A stretch of 17,314 nucleotides of DNA from Aerococcus sp. UBA6277 (GTDB lineage: Bacteria > Bacillota > Bacilli > Lactobacillales > Aerococcaceae). The notes beneath the pieces were generated by a model. The model did not search any database. It was not told the DNA's origin and saw nothing but the letters and a program-made list of their open reading frames with translations. The stretch spans positions 1 to 17,314 of the forward strand of contig NZ_DJUR01000018.1 of assembly GCF_002440555.1 (NCBI RefSeq). Reading direction: 5' to 3'. Below are positions 8,271 through 17,292 of the stretch, in pieces; within the stretch, counting starts at the first letter, position 1, and every line of letters begins with the position of its first letter. The position numbers and the translations under genes are program-made.

Positions 8271-9622
8271 TAATTCATGCGCTCCTTCACGTAACCTAAT
8301 TCAGCCAGTTCTTTTCTAATCGCAAGCATAGCAGTGTAAGTCGCTAGAATATAGACTTTTTCAGTAGGTGCATTTCTCACTGCATCAATGATGGCTTTAG
8401 GATCTTCTAATTGGATTAATTGGTCTTGGTTAAAGCCAGCGACTGCCATACGTTTAGATAAGTCAGCCACACGAATACCTGCCACATAAGAAGCTTCAAT
8501 ATTGTCCATTTCGGCTAATTTTTCAAAGTTGCCATCCCAAATCCATGATACATCTTGACCGTCAGCGGGGCGGTCATTTAACACTGAAATTAGGGTGTAT
8601 GGTGCTTTTTCCAACAGACACAATTCGATGATTTGGTTAAGACCTACAGGGTTTTTGATAAGATTAATTCGTAAGTCGTGACCTTCCACGTCAATGGCTT
8701 CTTGACGCCCGAAAATACGTTTAGCCCCTTGTAATCCTTCAGCGATATCTGCTTGGCTGACACCAAAATAACGGCCTAGTGAGTAAGCTGATAAGGCGTT
8801 GTAGACATTGTATAGTCCAGCAACTGGAATACTGTATTGGTAGCCATCAATTGTAAAGCTAGCTGATTCCGGTGTTAATTCATTGATTTCTTCTACTTGG
8901 TAAGTCAATGTTGGACGACTAGCGCCACAGTTTGGACAGAAGTAGTCACCTAAGTTGCTGTAAGTAATGCTGTGGTAATGTAATACATGCTCACAATTTG
9001 GGCAAATAACGCCATCCGTATTGTTGTCCGCTAGGAAGTCTTTTGATTGGTCCTCAGTGTTAAAACCAAAGAAAACTTGCTTGTTGTCTACTTTACGTGA
9101 TGAGAAAATTGGGGCATCCCCATTTTGCATCAGAATAGCGTCTTTCGCTTTTGCTGCACCTTGTAGGATAAAGTCATAAGTGGTGTAGATTTCACCATAC
9201 CGATCCATTTGGTCACGGAAGATATTGGTGGTTAAAATCACTTCTGGTTTAATGTGTTCAGTGATATGACGTAAAGAAGCTTCGTCCACTTCAAGAACAG
9301 CGACTTTATCTTTAGTCTTTATACCGGAGTCTTCAATGAAGGATGAAGTGATTCCTTGCAGCATGTTTGACCCTGAATTGTTAGTCATGACATGAACAAA
9401 TTTTTGTTTCAAAATATTGACAGTTAGGGCAGTGGTCACTGTTTTCCCGTTGGTTCCTGTAATAATAACTACACGGTAATTCTCACCTAAGGATTTTAAG
9501 ATCTCAGGATCAATTTTGTGTGCAATTTTACCAGGTAGAGAAGTACCACCGCTTGTAAATCTCTTTAATAATTGTTGGCTCGTACGGCCAGCTACAGTTG
9601 CTAGTTGACTCTTAAATTTCAT
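8270..9622 (-). CDS. murT: lipid II isoglutaminyl synthase, Mur ligase-like subunit MurT
   Basis: 450 residues. It has a Mur ligase central domain with ATP loop GTNGKT (56-61), and [14 protein letters not shown] (131-144) is a Mur-type substrate and metal region. An inserted zinc ribbon has CPNC (207-210) and CPNC (229-232), typical of MurT and absent from other Mur ligases. The C-terminal DUF1727 domain shows [20 protein letters not shown] (348-367), the conserved segment near the GatD contact. It activates the D-glutamate carboxyl of lipid II with ATP for amidation by ammonia from GatD; the change is needed for efficient peptidoglycan crosslinking in several Gram-positive cocci. The start at 9622 is preferred over ATG 9643 because AGAGGAG lies 8 bases before it. 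First gene of the operon, transcribed from the promoter at 9681-9709. Confidence 0.95.
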   Translation of the reverse strand: MKFKSQLATVAGRTSQQLLKRFTSGGTSLPGKIAHKIDPEILKSLGENYRVVIITGTNGKTVTTALTVNILKQKFVHVMTNNSGSNMLQGITSSFIEDSGIKTKDKVAVLEVDEASLRHITEHIKPEVILTTNIFRDQMDRYGEIYTTYDFILQGAAKAKDAILMQNGDAPIFSSRKVDNKQVFFGFNTEDQSKDFLADNNTDGVICPNCEHVLHYHSITYSNLGDYFCPNCGASRPTLTYQVEEINELTPESASFTIDGYQYSIPVAGLYNVYNALSAYSLGRYFGVSQADIAEGLQGAKRIFGRQEAIDVEGHDLRINLIKNPVGLNQIIELCLLEKAPYTLISVLNDRPADGQDVSWIWDGNFEKLAEMDNIEASYVAGIRVADLSKRMAVAGFNQDQLIQLEDPKAIIDAVRNAPTEKVYILATYTAMLAIRKELAELGYVKERMN

Positions 9623-9680
9623 TTTTGGCACTCCTCTAATCATTTGCTATCCGCTATTTAGGCGAACCCTTAATGAGCTA

Positions 9681-9709
9681 ATTTTACCATAGGTGGGCAA
9701 GATTCTAAA
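9681..9709 (-). promoter_or_regulatory. promoter of the murT-gatD-SRAP operon
   Basis: On the minus strand TTTAGA (9709-9704) and TAAAAT (9686-9681) are spaced by 17 bases, and TGG directly precedes the -10, making it an extended -10 promoter. Transcription would start near 9674, about 50 bases ahead of the murT start. It is back to back with the tdk promoter. Confidence 0.65.
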
Positions 9710-9777
9710 AAATTTCCTGTCATTTAAAATTTCTTTAAACTTTTACTGAGAATTTGACTTGCAGGCATGAAATAAAA

Positions 9778-9806
9778 TTGACTAGTGACGGGAATAAAAG
9801 TAAAAT
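9778..9806 (+). promoter_or_regulatory. sigma-A promoter of tdk
   Basis: TTGACT (9778-9783) and TAAAAT (9801-9806) with an exact 17-base spacer give a near-consensus promoter and a leader of about 37 bases before tdk. Another TTGACT at 9754-9759 is only 13 bases from the next TAAAAT-like sequence and is a poorer fit. Confidence 0.7.
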
Positions 9807-9850
9807 GAATAGCTGAGTAAATCGATATTAAAAAGTATGGGAGTGTTTAA

Positions 9851-10471
9851 ATGGCTCAGTTATTTTTCCGTTACGGTGCGATGAATAGTGGTAAGTCTTT
9901 TGAAATCATTAAGGTAGCACATAACTATGAAGAACAAAACAAACATGTCTTGGTTTATACCAGTGCTGTTGATAACCGTGCAGGCATAGGGAATGTGTCT
10001 AGTCGTGTGGGTGAAGAAAGATTAGCGCGTGCGATCGCGACGGAAACGGATGTATATGAGGATTTAACCACTTATATGCGTGAAAATGACCAAAAAATTT
10101 ATTGTGTTCTGATTGATGAAGCCCAGTTTTTATCAAAAGACCATATCTACCAGTTGGCACGTATTGTTGACGAATTAGATATTCCAGTTATGGCTTTTGG
10201 CTTGAAAAATGACTTTTTAAATAATTTGTTTGAGGGGTCTAAATATCTATTGCTTTTAGCTGACAAAATTGAAGAAGTGAAAACTATCTGCTGGTTCTGT
10301 GCCAAGAAAGCCATTATGAATATGCGTGTTGCTGACGGTAAACCTGTATACGAAGGTGAGCAAGTGCAAATTGGCGGAAATGAAGCCTATTACCCAGTTT
10401 GTCGTAAACATTATCACCATCCACCGTTGAAAGATGGTAAAATCTATATTGAACGCAATACTGGTGAATAG
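9851..10471 (+). CDS. tdk: thymidine kinase (type II)
   Basis: 206 residues, normal for the TK1-like family (PF00265). It transfers the ATP gamma-phosphate to thymidine, giving dTMP for salvage in the cytoplasm. The ATP loop is GAMNSGKS (9-16). The Walker B-like segment VLIDEAQF (86-93) carries the catalytic base Glu90. The structural zinc site is complete: Cys147 and Cys150 (CWFC), Cys184 and His187 (CRKH). The lasso region with YPVC near 181-184 closes over thymidine. GGGAG lies 7 bases before the ATG. tdk directly upstream of prfA is a common Lactobacillales arrangement. The 100-base gap to prfA contains a separate promoter. Confidence 0.96.
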   Translation: MAQLFFRYGAMNSGKSFEIIKVAHNYEEQNKHVLVYTSAVDNRAGIGNVSSRVGEERLARAIATETDVYEDLTTYMRENDQKIYCVLIDEAQFLSKDHIYQLARIVDELDIPVMAFGLKNDFLNNLFEGSKYLLLLADKIEEVKTICWFCAKKAIMNMRVADGKPVYEGEQVQIGGNEAYYPVCRKHYHHPPLKDGKIYIERNTGE

Positions 10472-10500
10472 TAGGTAAGTAGGTGTAAGTCATTTAACTT

Positions 10501-10528
10501 TTGTCATACCTAGTTTAATATCGATAAT
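10501..10528 (+). promoter_or_regulatory. promoter of prfA
   Basis: TTGTCA (10501-10506) and GATAAT (10523-10528) have a 16-base spacer. Transcription would start near 10535, giving a leader of about 37 bases. The tdk-prfA gap shows only a weak imperfect hairpin (TAGGTGT/ATACCTA) without a U-run, so tdk transcripts may read through as well. Confidence 0.6.
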
Positions 10529-10571
10529 AGACTGTAAGTTTTATATAAAGAAATAGAAAAGAGTTGAAAGC

Positions 10572-11645
10572 ATGTTTACAGACCAATTAGATTCATTTAT
10601 TGCCCGCTATGCGGAAGTAACTGAGTTAATGAGTGACCCGGACGTGATTAATGACAATCAACGGTTCCGTGCTATCTCTAAAGAAGAAGCTGATTTAAGA
10701 CCGAAAGTAGAAACATTTAGTCACTATAAAGATGTGATCCAAGGTATTGAAGATACTGAGGAATTATTAGCAGAGTCATCAGACGATGAAATGACTGAAT
10801 TAGCAAAAGAAGAATTGAAAGAATTAAAAGCAGAACGTGAGAGTCTTGAAGAAGAAATTAAACGTTTAATGATTCCTTCAGATCCAAACGACGATAAAAA
10901 CATCATCATGGAAATCCGTGGTGCAGCAGGTGGGGACGAAGCCCAATTGTTCGCTGGTGACTTGTATGAAATGTATAGCCGTTATGCAACTAGCCAAGGT
11001 TGGCGCGTTGAGGTTATTGAATCATCTAGTAATGATATCGGTGGTTTCAAAGAAATTACCTTACAAATTCAAGGTGACAAAGTATATTCTAAATTAAAAT
11101 TTGAATCTGGCGCTCACCGTGTCCAACGTGTACCAGATACTGAGTCTCAAGGTCGTGTGCATACATCTACTGCTACAGTGGGTGTCATGCCTGAACTTGA
11201 AGATATCGACTTTGACTTAGATGAGGGTGATATCCGTATTGATATTTACCGTGCCTCTGGTGCCGGTGGTCAGCACGTTAACAAGACCTCTTCTGCCGTT
11301 CGTTTAACCCATGAACCAACAGGTATTCAAGTGGCTATGCAAGACCAACGTTCACAGCAACAAAATAAAGATAAAGCAATGATGATCTTACGTTCACGCG
11401 TATACGAAAAAATTGCTTCAGAGCAACAAAATGAATATGATTCACAACGTAAGAACTTAGTAGGTACTGGGGACCGTTCAGAACGTATCCGTACTTACAA
11501 CTATCCTCAAAATCGTGTGACTGATCACCGAATTGGTTTAACTATTCAAAAATTGGACCGTATCATGACAGGCGAATTGGATGAAATCGTTGACGCTTTA
11601 TTATTAGCCGATCAAGCCAATAAGTTAGAGGAGTTAAATGATTAA
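10572..11645 (+). CDS. prfA: peptide chain release factor 1 (RF1)
   Basis: 357 residues, the standard size. RF1 recognises UAA and UAG stop codons in the ribosomal A site and triggers peptide release. The catalytic GGQ motif is at 232-234 ([15 protein letters not shown]). The codon-recognition tripeptide of the PxT class is PDT (188-190) in [10 protein letters not shown], which marks RF1 and not RF2 (SPF). The acidic, lysine-rich N-terminal coiled part (60-100) and HRVQRVP are usual. Gln234 is the expected target of PrmC, whose gene follows at once and overlaps by 8 bases. The ribosome binding site is poor (AAAGAG 8 bases before ATG), unlike its neighbours, but the N-terminus aligns with the family as I know it, so I keep this start. 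Confidence 0.96.
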   Translation: MFTDQLDSFIARYAEVTELMSDPDVINDNQRFRAISKEEADLRPKVETFSHYKDVIQGIEDTEELLAESSDDEMTELAKEELKELKAERESLEEEIKRLMIPSDPNDDKNIIMEIRGAAGGDEAQLFAGDLYEMYSRYATSQGWRVEVIESSSNDIGGFKEITLQIQGDKVYSKLKFESGAHRVQRVPDTESQGRVHTSTATVGVMPELEDIDFDLDEGDIRIDIYRASGAGGQHVNKTSSAVRLTHEPTGIQVAMQDQRSQQQNKDKAMMILRSRVYEKIASEQQNEYDSQRKNLVGTGDRSERIRTYNYPQNRVTDHRIGLTIQKLDRIMTGELDEIVDALLLADQANKLEELND

Positions 11646-12501
11646 TCAAACGTATTTAGAGGTCCAGGTTTGGGCCTCTTCTTTTTTAGAAGAAAACAAC
11701 CAAGAAGCTGAAATTGCTTACCATCTCTTGCTTGATCTAGCCGATTTTTCAGTTTCAGATTGGGTCCTTAAACGTAAGCACATCATGCCAGCTGACCAGA
11801 AAGAAGCCTATCAAGCGGCTATTGAAAAGGTGGCTAAAGAAAACTATCCTTGGCAGTATATTGTCGGGAAAGCATGGTTTTACGGTGAAACTTTCAAGGT
11901 TTCACCAGCTACTTTAATTCCAAGACAAGAAACAGAAGATTTGGTGTCTTTTGTGGCCGATCTAATCAAAAAGGGGCATATCGCGCAAGATGCACGGGTC
12001 CTTGATATTGGTACCGGTACGGGGATTATTGCCATCACTTTGAAACAGCATTTTCCTAATCTACAAGTCACAGCGACAGATATTTCACCGGATGCTTTAG
12101 ACATTGCCCGTGAAAATGCCGTGGATAAAAAAGCTGTTATTGATTTTCAACTTGGTGATTTATTTGAACCAGTTTTTGGCCAAGAATTTGATCTAATCAT
12201 TTCAAACCCACCTTATATCGGCTCAGATGAAACGGATGTGATGTCTAAATCAACGGTCCTCTATGAACCGGATTTAGCCCTTTTTGCAGAGGAAAACGGC
12301 TATCAAATTTATTGGCGTTTATTTGACCAAATCCATGATTATTTGGCTAAGCCAGGTTACTTTATTGGTGAATTTGGTTACAAACAAGGACAATCCTTGC
12401 TTGCTGGCGCTAAAGACCGCCTGCGAGTGACGGACGCCAAGGTGAACATTATCCAAGATTATGCGGGCAATGACCGCATGCTAGTTATCCAAAATTCGTA
12501 A
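11638..12501 (+). CDS. prmC: peptide chain release factor glutamine N5-methyltransferase
   Basis: 287 residues. It methylates the glutamine of the release-factor GGQ motif with S-adenosylmethionine. The N-terminal helical domain (about 1-85) ends in the conserved LIPRQETE (93-100). The SAM loop is [13 protein letters not shown] (121-133), the acidic ribose contact lies in TATDIS (145-150), and the active-site NPPY (190-193) that holds the glutamine amide is intact ([10 protein letters not shown]). The start overlaps the last 8 bases of prfA in another frame, and AGAGGAG lies 4 bases upstream, so translation is coupled to that of its substrate protein. The spacing is short but the site is strong. 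Confidence 0.95.
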   Translation: MINQTYLEVQVWASSFLEENNQEAEIAYHLLLDLADFSVSDWVLKRKHIMPADQKEAYQAAIEKVAKENYPWQYIVGKAWFYGETFKVSPATLIPRQETEDLVSFVADLIKKGHIAQDARVLDIGTGTGIIAITLKQHFPNLQVTATDISPDALDIARENAVDKKAVIDFQLGDLFEPVFGQEFDLIISNPPYIGSDETDVMSKSTVLYEPDLALFAEENGYQIYWRLFDQIHDYLAKPGYFIGEFGYKQGQSLLAGAKDRLRVTDAKVNIIQDYAGNDRMLVIQNS

Positions 12502-12552
12502 AAACACAAAAACGTATAAATCTAATTAAATGAGAAAGGAGTTCAACCTGTA

Positions 12553-13578
12553 ATGACAAAAATCATTCAAGCAAGTGAAATAGAAGAAGGCGCTGCCTTA
12601 CTGCAGGACGGTCAACTGGTGGCTTTTCCAACTGAAACAGTCTTTGGCTTAGGGGCTATCGCTAATAATGAGCAGGCAGTTGAGTCTGTTTATACCGTTA
12701 AAGGTCGTCCAAGCGATAATCCCTTGATTGTCCATATTGCTGATCCAGTAGATATCTTTGACTATATGATTGATGATGACCAAAAAAGACATGATTTAAT
12801 CGACCAATTAACAAAGGCTTTCTGGCCGGGTCCTTTGACCCTAGTAGTGCCAGTTAAACCAGATACCTTTCCAAGTATAGTGACTGGTGGCATGGATACA
12901 GTAGGAATTCGCTTACCTGATCATGAAACGACGCGTGCTTTAATTCGCACAACTGGCTTTCCAATCGTTGGTCCGTCTGCCAATATTTCTGGTAAACCGA
13001 GTCCAACCCAAGTAACCCATGTGATGCATGACTTTGATGGGGTTATTGGTGGTGTTGTGAATGCTGAACCAACTCGTATTGGGGTGGAATCTACGGTTTT
13101 AGACCTGACAGATTCAAGAGGTTTAATCATTTTGCGCCCTGGATACATTACCAAGTCAATGCTAGCTGAAGTGGTGACAGACATGCCGATATATATGGGC
13201 GGAACCATTGCCAATAACGCGGAAGAAGCGCCGAAAGCACCAGGTATGAAATATATTCACTACAGTCCTAACCAACCAGTGATGGCCGTTTCGTCTGATA
13301 AAATGGCGAATGTACTAGCTGATCTATCTAGCCAATCGATCAAGGTAGCATTGGCAACTAGTGAAAATAATTTTGAAAAATACAAAACCTCAGTTGCCTC
13401 GATTTTATCATTGGGACCGACAATAGAAACCGCTACACAACAGCTTTTCGCAGCTTTAAGAACTTTTGATGACCAAAAAAATATTCAACAAATTGTCGTC
13501 GAATTGTACCCTGATACAGAAAAAAATGGGGCATATCGCAATCGATTGATCAAAGCGAGTTCAACCGTGGTAGAATAG
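12553..13578 (+). CDS. L-threonylcarbamoyladenylate synthase, two-domain Sua5 type
   Basis: 341 residues, so the long Sua5 form and not the short TsaC/YrdC. It makes threonylcarbamoyl-AMP from threonine, bicarbonate and ATP for the t6A37 modification of ANN-decoding tRNAs. The YrdC domain (about 10-200) shows AFPTETVFGLGA (24-35), KGRPSDNPLIVHI (50-62), WPGPLTLV (91-98), SANISG (142-147) and ESTVLDL (179-185). The linker AP-KAPGMKYIHYSP (226-239) is the typical hinge that closes over the active site, followed by the Sua5 domain (about 240-341). AAAGGAG lies 11 bases before the ATG. The 51-base gap after prmC shows no terminator, so it probably shares that transcript. This order (prfA-prmC-ywlC) is also known in Bacillus. 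Confidence 0.94.
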   Translation: MTKIIQASEIEEGAALLQDGQLVAFPTETVFGLGAIANNEQAVESVYTVKGRPSDNPLIVHIADPVDIFDYMIDDDQKRHDLIDQLTKAFWPGPLTLVVPVKPDTFPSIVTGGMDTVGIRLPDHETTRALIRTTGFPIVGPSANISGKPSPTQVTHVMHDFDGVIGGVVNAEPTRIGVESTVLDLTDSRGLIILRPGYITKSMLAEVVTDMPIYMGGTIANNAEEAPKAPGMKYIHYSPNQPVMAVSSDKMANVLADLSSQSIKVALATSENNFEKYKTSVASILSLGPTIETATQQLFAALRTFDDQKNIQQIVVELYPDTEKNGAYRNRLIKASSTVVE

Positions 13579-13593
13579 ATCTAGATAAAAAAA

Positions 13594-13623
13594 TTGGATA
13601 AGGTAGACCCCAAGGAATATTAT
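13594..13623 (+). promoter_or_regulatory. possible promoter of glyA
   Basis: TTGGAT (13594-13599) and TATTAT (13618-13623) have an 18-base spacer in the 71-base gap between the sua5 and glyA genes. The fit is moderate, and no terminator precedes it. Confidence 0.4.
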
Positions 13624-13649
13624 CAAAAAATAAAACTGGAGGCAGATGC

Positions 13650-14870
13650 ATGAGTAAGGACATTATTTTTGATTTATTAGATGAGGAAATGGACCGCCAA
13701 CAACATGGGATTGAGCTAATCGCAAGCGAGAACTGGGTATCGGAGGATGTGCGACGTGCGCAGGGATCAATTGCAACCAATAAATACGCAGAAGGGTATC
13801 CGGGTAAACGCTACTACGGTGGCTGTGAAGTCGTAGATAAGATTGAAACATTGGCGATTGACCGCGCTAAAGAATTATTTGGTGCAGCATACGCAAATGT
13901 TCAACCACATTCAGGTTCACAAGCCAATATGGCCGTATATGACGCTTTCTTAGAGCCAGGCGATTTAGTTTTAGGGATGAACTTAACTGATGGTGGGCAT
14001 TTGACTCACGGGTCAAATGTAAATTTCTCTGGTAAGAAATACAATTTTATTGCTTACAATGTCACAAATGATGAAGAATACATTGATTATGATGAAATCG
14101 ACCGCTTAGCCAAAGAGCACCAACCTAAATTAATCGTTGCCGGTGCTTCAGCTTATGCGCGCACGATTGATTTTGAAAAAATCGCTGAAACTGCTAAAGC
14201 AGTAGGTGCATACTTTATGGTTGATATGGCTCACATTGCTGGTTTAGTTGCAGCGGGTCTACACCCAAATCCAATTCCTTATGCGGACGTTGTTACTTCT
14301 ACAACACATAAAACTTTACGTGGCCCTCGCGGTGGTTTAATCCTAACTGCTAACGCAGATTACGTTAAGAAATTAAACTCTGCTATTTTCCCTGGCATCC
14401 AAGGAGGACCTTTAGAGCACGTGATTGCAGCCAAAGCTGTTGCCTTCGGCGAAGCCTTACAAGACGACTTTAAAGACTACCAAGCGCAAATCATCAAAAA
14501 TGCCAAAGCATTTGAAAAAGTCTTCAATGAAGAAGGCATTCCTATGGTATCTGGTGGCACAGACAACCACTTGTTATTACTAAAAGTCATCGGTTTTGAC
14601 GTGACAGGTGCTGAAATTGAAACTGCCTTAGATGAAGTTGGGATTACTGTAAATAAAAATACTATTCCAAATGAAACTTTAAGTCCATTTAAGACAAGCG
14701 GTATCCGTATTGGTACGCCAGCCATCACTACTCGTGGCTTTAAAGAAACGGAGTCTGAACAAGTAGCTCGATTGATTGCTAAAATCATTAAAAATCCTCA
14801 AGATGAGGCTGTTCGCGCTGATGTTCGTGCATCTGTAAAAGCCATAACTGAAGCAATTCCATTAAAATAA
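13650..14870 (+). CDS. glyA: serine hydroxymethyltransferase
   Basis: 406 residues, somewhat shorter than the E. coli enzyme (417) but normal for Lactobacillales. This PLP enzyme converts serine and tetrahydrofolate to glycine and 5,10-methylene-tetrahydrofolate, the one-carbon donor for thymidylate and purines. The Schiff-base lysine is Lys221 in [13 protein letters not shown] (217-229). Other family segments are IASENWVS (24-31), [15 protein letters not shown] (44-58), QPHSGSQAN (85-93), the cofactor aspartate of [10 protein letters not shown] (191-200), and [13 protein letters not shown] near 350. GGAGG lies 7 bases before the ATG. Downstream is a long hairpin that overlaps the upp promoter. 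Confidence 0.96.
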   Translation: MSKDIIFDLLDEEMDRQQHGIELIASENWVSEDVRRAQGSIATNKYAEGYPGKRYYGGCEVVDKIETLAIDRAKELFGAAYANVQPHSGSQANMAVYDAFLEPGDLVLGMNLTDGGHLTHGSNVNFSGKKYNFIAYNVTNDEEYIDYDEIDRLAKEHQPKLIVAGASAYARTIDFEKIAETAKAVGAYFMVDMAHIAGLVAAGLHPNPIPYADVVTSTTHKTLRGPRGGLILTANADYVKKLNSAIFPGIQGGPLEHVIAAKAVAFGEALQDDFKDYQAQIIKNAKAFEKVFNEEGIPMVSGGTDNHLLLLKVIGFDVTGAEIETALDEVGITVNKNTIPNETLSPFKTSGIRIGTPAITTRGFKETESEQVARLIAKIIKNPQDEAVRADVRASVKAITEAIPLK

Positions 14871-14880
14871 TCTCATTTAA

Positions 14881-14924
14881 AGGACTTGAAGGCCTAGCTT
14901 ACTTGCGCTAGACTTTCAAGTCCT
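14881..14924. other. long hairpin between glyA and upp without a U-tract
   Basis: AGGACTTGAA (14881-14890) is perfectly complementary to 14915-14924. The stem continues inward through a short imperfect junction to CTAGC (14894-14898) and GCTAG (14907-14911), leaving an 8-base loop. It begins 11 bases after the glyA stop. The sequence after the stem is ATATAATATC, and the other side is equally without a T-run, so it is not a standard intrinsic terminator. It may still stabilise the 3' end of the glyA transcript, or stall or terminate with help. The -35 box of the upp promoter lies in its loop and right arm. Confidence 0.75.
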
Positions 14925-14931
14925 ATATAAT
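14903..14931 (+). promoter_or_regulatory. promoter of upp, embedded in the hairpin
   Basis: TTGCGC (14903-14908) and a perfect TATAAT (14926-14931) are 17 bases apart. Transcription would start near 14938 and give a leader of about 53 bases. The -35 box lies in the hairpin loop and the start of its right arm. No PyrR-type or other attenuator is visible in the leader. Confidence 0.5.
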
Positions 14932-14990
14932 ATCTAGAGTTTGAGCAAAATTAATTGGCTGCATAAAATTTAAAAGTGAGGTAAATATTC

Positions 14991-15626
14991 ATGAGTAAAT
15001 TAGTTGTAATTGATCACCCCTTAGTGCAACACAAGATGGCTATGTTACGTGATAAAGATTTAGGGACTAAAGGTTTCCGTGAATTGGTAAATGAAATTAC
15101 AATGTTTCTTGGTTACGAGGTAACGCGAGATTTACCAATGGAAGAAATTGAAATTGAAACACCTTTAGTTAAAACAACTCAAAACGTTATTGCTGGTAAA
15201 AAATTAGCAATCGCTCCAATTTTGCGTGCTGGATTAGGAATGGTTGATGGTATGCTGTTATTGATGCCAGCTGCAAAAGTAGGTCACATTGGTATGTTCC
15301 GTGACGAAGAAACTTTACAACCACAAGAGTACTTCTTCAAAATGCCTCAAGACATTGAAGAACGTGAAGTAATCGTAGTAGATCCAATGTTAGCGACTGG
15401 TGGATCTGCTATCATGGCCATTGATTCACTAGTGAAACGTAATGTTAAAGCAGAAAGCATTAAATTTGTATGTTTAGTTGCAGCGCCAGAAGGTGTGAAA
15501 GCTTTACAAGATGCTTACCCAGAAGTTGATATTTTTGCAGGTGCATTAGATGAGAAGTTAAACGAAGATGGCTACATCTTACCAGGTCTTGGTGACGCTG
15601 GTGACCGTCTGTTTGGTACTTTATAA
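14991..15626 (+). CDS. upp: uracil phosphoribosyltransferase
   Basis: 211 residues, typical of the family at 208-211. It joins uracil with PRPP to form UMP in pyrimidine salvage. The PRPP loop is [14 protein letters not shown] (127-140). Family segments [11 protein letters not shown] (77-87) and [13 protein letters not shown] (99-111) are present, and the C-terminal uracil-binding part [14 protein letters not shown] (197-210) is intact. GTGAGG lies 9 bases before the ATG. The same glyA-upp order occurs in other Firmicutes, often ahead of the ATP synthase operon; here murA follows instead. No terminator is visible in the 95-base gap to murA. Confidence 0.97.
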   Translation: MSKLVVIDHPLVQHKMAMLRDKDLGTKGFRELVNEITMFLGYEVTRDLPMEEIEIETPLVKTTQNVIAGKKLAIAPILRAGLGMVDGMLLLMPAAKVGHIGMFRDEETLQPQEYFFKMPQDIEEREVIVVDPMLATGGSAIMAIDSLVKRNVKAESIKFVCLVAAPEGVKALQDAYPEVDIFAGALDEKLNEDGYILPGLGDAGDRLFGTL

Positions 15627-15721
15627 TTGTCATCAATTACATGTATATGCTACTCTTGATATACAAAACAAAGCATAAACATTTAAAACAAATAAATAAA
15701 ATTAGATAGGTGATAATAAAA

Positions 15722-17026
15722 ATGACGGAAAACATGATTGTTAAGGGTGGCCGTAAATTAAAAGGGCATGTAAGGGTTGATGGTGCAAAAAACGCTGTCT
15801 TACCTTTATTAGCAGCCACTTTATTAGCAGACCAAGGGAAGAGTCGCATTACCAACGCATCATTACTATCAGATGTATATGTAATGAACGATGTATTGCG
15901 TAACTTAAATGCGCAAGTTGATTTCGATGAAGAAAACAACGAAATTATCGTGGACGCTTCTAGTGGTCTAACCACTGAAGCACCATTTGAACTTGTGAGC
16001 AAAATGCGTGCTTCAATCGTTGTAATGGGTCCATTATTGTCTCGTTATGGTCACGCTAAATTTGCTATGCCAGGTGGTTGCGCTATTGGTTCGCGTCCAA
16101 TTGACTTACATGTTAAAGGATTTGAGGCTTTAGGTGCTAAAGTGACAACTACAGCAGGTTATGTTGAAGCAAGCGCTGATAAATTGGTGGGTGCTAACAT
16201 TTATTTAGACTTCCCAAGTGTTGGGGCAACACAAAATATTATGATGGCTGCTGCATTAGCTGAAGGGACAACAATCATTGAGAACGTTGCCCGCGAACCT
16301 GAAATCGTCGACTTAGCTAACTTTATCAATAAAATGGGTGGTCGCGTTCAAGGTGCCGGTACAGATACCATTAAAATCCGTGGGGTTGAAAGCCTAGAAG
16401 GAACTGAACATTCTGTCATTCCTGACCGTATTGAAGCAGGAACATTTATGGTAGCTGCAGCCATTACTGAAGGTGATGTCTACATCGAAGACGCGATTTC
16501 AGAACACAATCAACCATTAATTTCTAAATTAAAAGAATTAGGGGCGACAATTACTGAAGACGTATCTGGTGTCCGTGTGCAAGGTTCTACCGTTTTACAT
16601 CAAACAAAAGCCAGAACTTTACCATATCCAGGTTTCCCGACTGATATTCAATCACCATTTACAGTGGCCCAAGTTTTAGCAGAGGGTACTTCAGAAATGG
16701 AAGAAACTGTTTTTGAAAACCGCTTTATGCACTTAGAAGAATTGCGTAGAATGAACGCTAACTTTAATATTAACGGCAATACAGCTATTATGAATGGTCC
16801 TGCTAAGTTACAAGGGGCAGCAGTAGCCGCTTCAGATTTACGTTCAGCAGCAGCCTTAATTTTGGCTGGTTTGAAGGCTGAAGGAATGACTAAAGTATCT
16901 GAATTGAAATATCTAGACCGTGGTTACCATTCATTCGATAAGAAATTACAGGCCTTAGGCGCAAATGTACTTCGGGTGGATGTAGATGGTAAATCAGACG
17001 CAGAACTTGCTAGTTTATTAGATTAG
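15722..17026 (+). CDS. murA: UDP-N-acetylglucosamine 1-carboxyvinyltransferase
   Basis: 434 residues. It transfers enolpyruvate from PEP to UDP-GlcNAc, the first committed step of peptidoglycan synthesis, in the cytoplasm. Catalytic Cys120 lies in [15 protein letters not shown] (116-130), the position attacked by fosfomycin; the cysteine is present, not the Asp of naturally resistant forms. Lys23-Asn24 (DGAKNAVLP), Asp308 in PGFPTD and Arg400 in LDRGY complete the active-site set. The ATG at 15722 is preferred over a GTG at 15710 because the GTG lies inside the ribosome binding sequence AGGTG, 9 bases before the ATG. Low-GC Gram-positives usually carry two MurA paralogues. Linkage to an epuA-like gene points to the streptococcal murA/epuA locus form (MurAA-like). 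The other copy is not in this window. Confidence 0.95.
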   Translation: MTENMIVKGGRKLKGHVRVDGAKNAVLPLLAATLLADQGKSRITNASLLSDVYVMNDVLRNLNAQVDFDEENNEIIVDASSGLTTEAPFELVSKMRASIVVMGPLLSRYGHAKFAMPGGCAIGSRPIDLHVKGFEALGAKVTTTAGYVEASADKLVGANIYLDFPSVGATQNIMMAAALAEGTTIIENVAREPEIVDLANFINKMGGRVQGAGTDTIKIRGVESLEGTEHSVIPDRIEAGTFMVAAAITEGDVYIEDAISEHNQPLISKLKELGATITEDVSGVRVQGSTVLHQTKARTLPYPGFPTDIQSPFTVAQVLAEGTSEMEETVFENRFMHLEELRRMNANFNINGNTAIMNGPAKLQGAAVAASDLRSAAALILAGLKAEGMTKVSELKYLDRGYHSFDKKLQALGANVLRVDVDGKSDAELASLLD

Positions 17027-17041
17027 ATTGGTCGTGACTTT

Positions 17042-17233
17042 ATGAAACATTATCATCAATATATCAACGAACCATGGAAGAAGATTTTATTTTGGGGATT
17101 ACTGTTATTGATTGTGGGTTTCCTATTATTCATTATCGGTGGGTTGATTGGGTACAGCATCTCGTCTGATCAATCAGCCTTCAATTTCTTAAACCCAGCT
17201 AGCTGGAACCATGTCCTCTCATTTATTCGTTAA
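17042..17233 (+). CDS. epuA: EpuA-like small membrane protein (often labelled RNA polymerase beta subunit family)
   Basis: 63 residues: a basic, aromatic N-terminus (HYHQYINEPWKKI), one strong membrane helix (about 16-40, Leu/Ile/Gly-rich) and a short polar tail predicted outside. It has the size, layout and location of EpuA (PF11772), found just after murA and ahead of the competence nuclease endA in Streptococcus pneumoniae. Databases often call this family DNA-directed RNA polymerase subunit beta, but nothing here looks like RpoB, and its function is unknown to me. It starts 15 bases after the murA stop with no good ribosome binding site (only GGTCGTGA nearby), suggesting translation coupled to murA. 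The terminator follows directly, and endA is not here. Confidence 0.8.
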   Translation: MKHYHQYINEPWKKILFWGLLLLIVGFLLFIIGGLIGYSISSDQSAFNFLNPASWNHVLSFIR

Positions 17234-17253
17234 ATTAGATATGACCAATTATT

Positions 17254-17290
17254 GCCAAGGACTAGACCATTTTAGTTCTTGGCTTTTTTT
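17254..17290 (+). terminator. intrinsic terminator after murA-epuA
   Basis: An 11-base-pair stem GCCAAGGACTA (17254-17264) with TAGTTCTTGGC (17273-17283), one G-U wobble and an 8-base loop, is followed by seven T (17284-17290). It lies 20 bases after the epuA-like stop and ends the rightward gene series. Confidence 0.92.
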
Positions 17291-17292
17291 AT

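Noticed and set aside
10474..10513. Imperfect hairpin TAGGTGT/ATACCTA after tdk as a terminator or leader structure
   Set aside because: Short stem with a wobble pair and a large loop, no U-run, and it overlaps the prfA promoter -35 region.
12921..13214. 97-residue leftward reading frame opposite the Sua5 gene
   Set aside because: A shadow of a conserved coding region; composition and start context do not support a gene.
15627..15721. Promoter or riboswitch ahead of murA
   Set aside because: TTGTCA and TTGATA occur, but neither has a convincing -10 at 16-18 bases, and no stable structure is visible in this AT-rich gap.
17042..17233. RNA polymerase beta subunit fragment
   Set aside because: The database name of this family suggests it, but the sequence is a single-helix membrane peptide with no RpoB motif.
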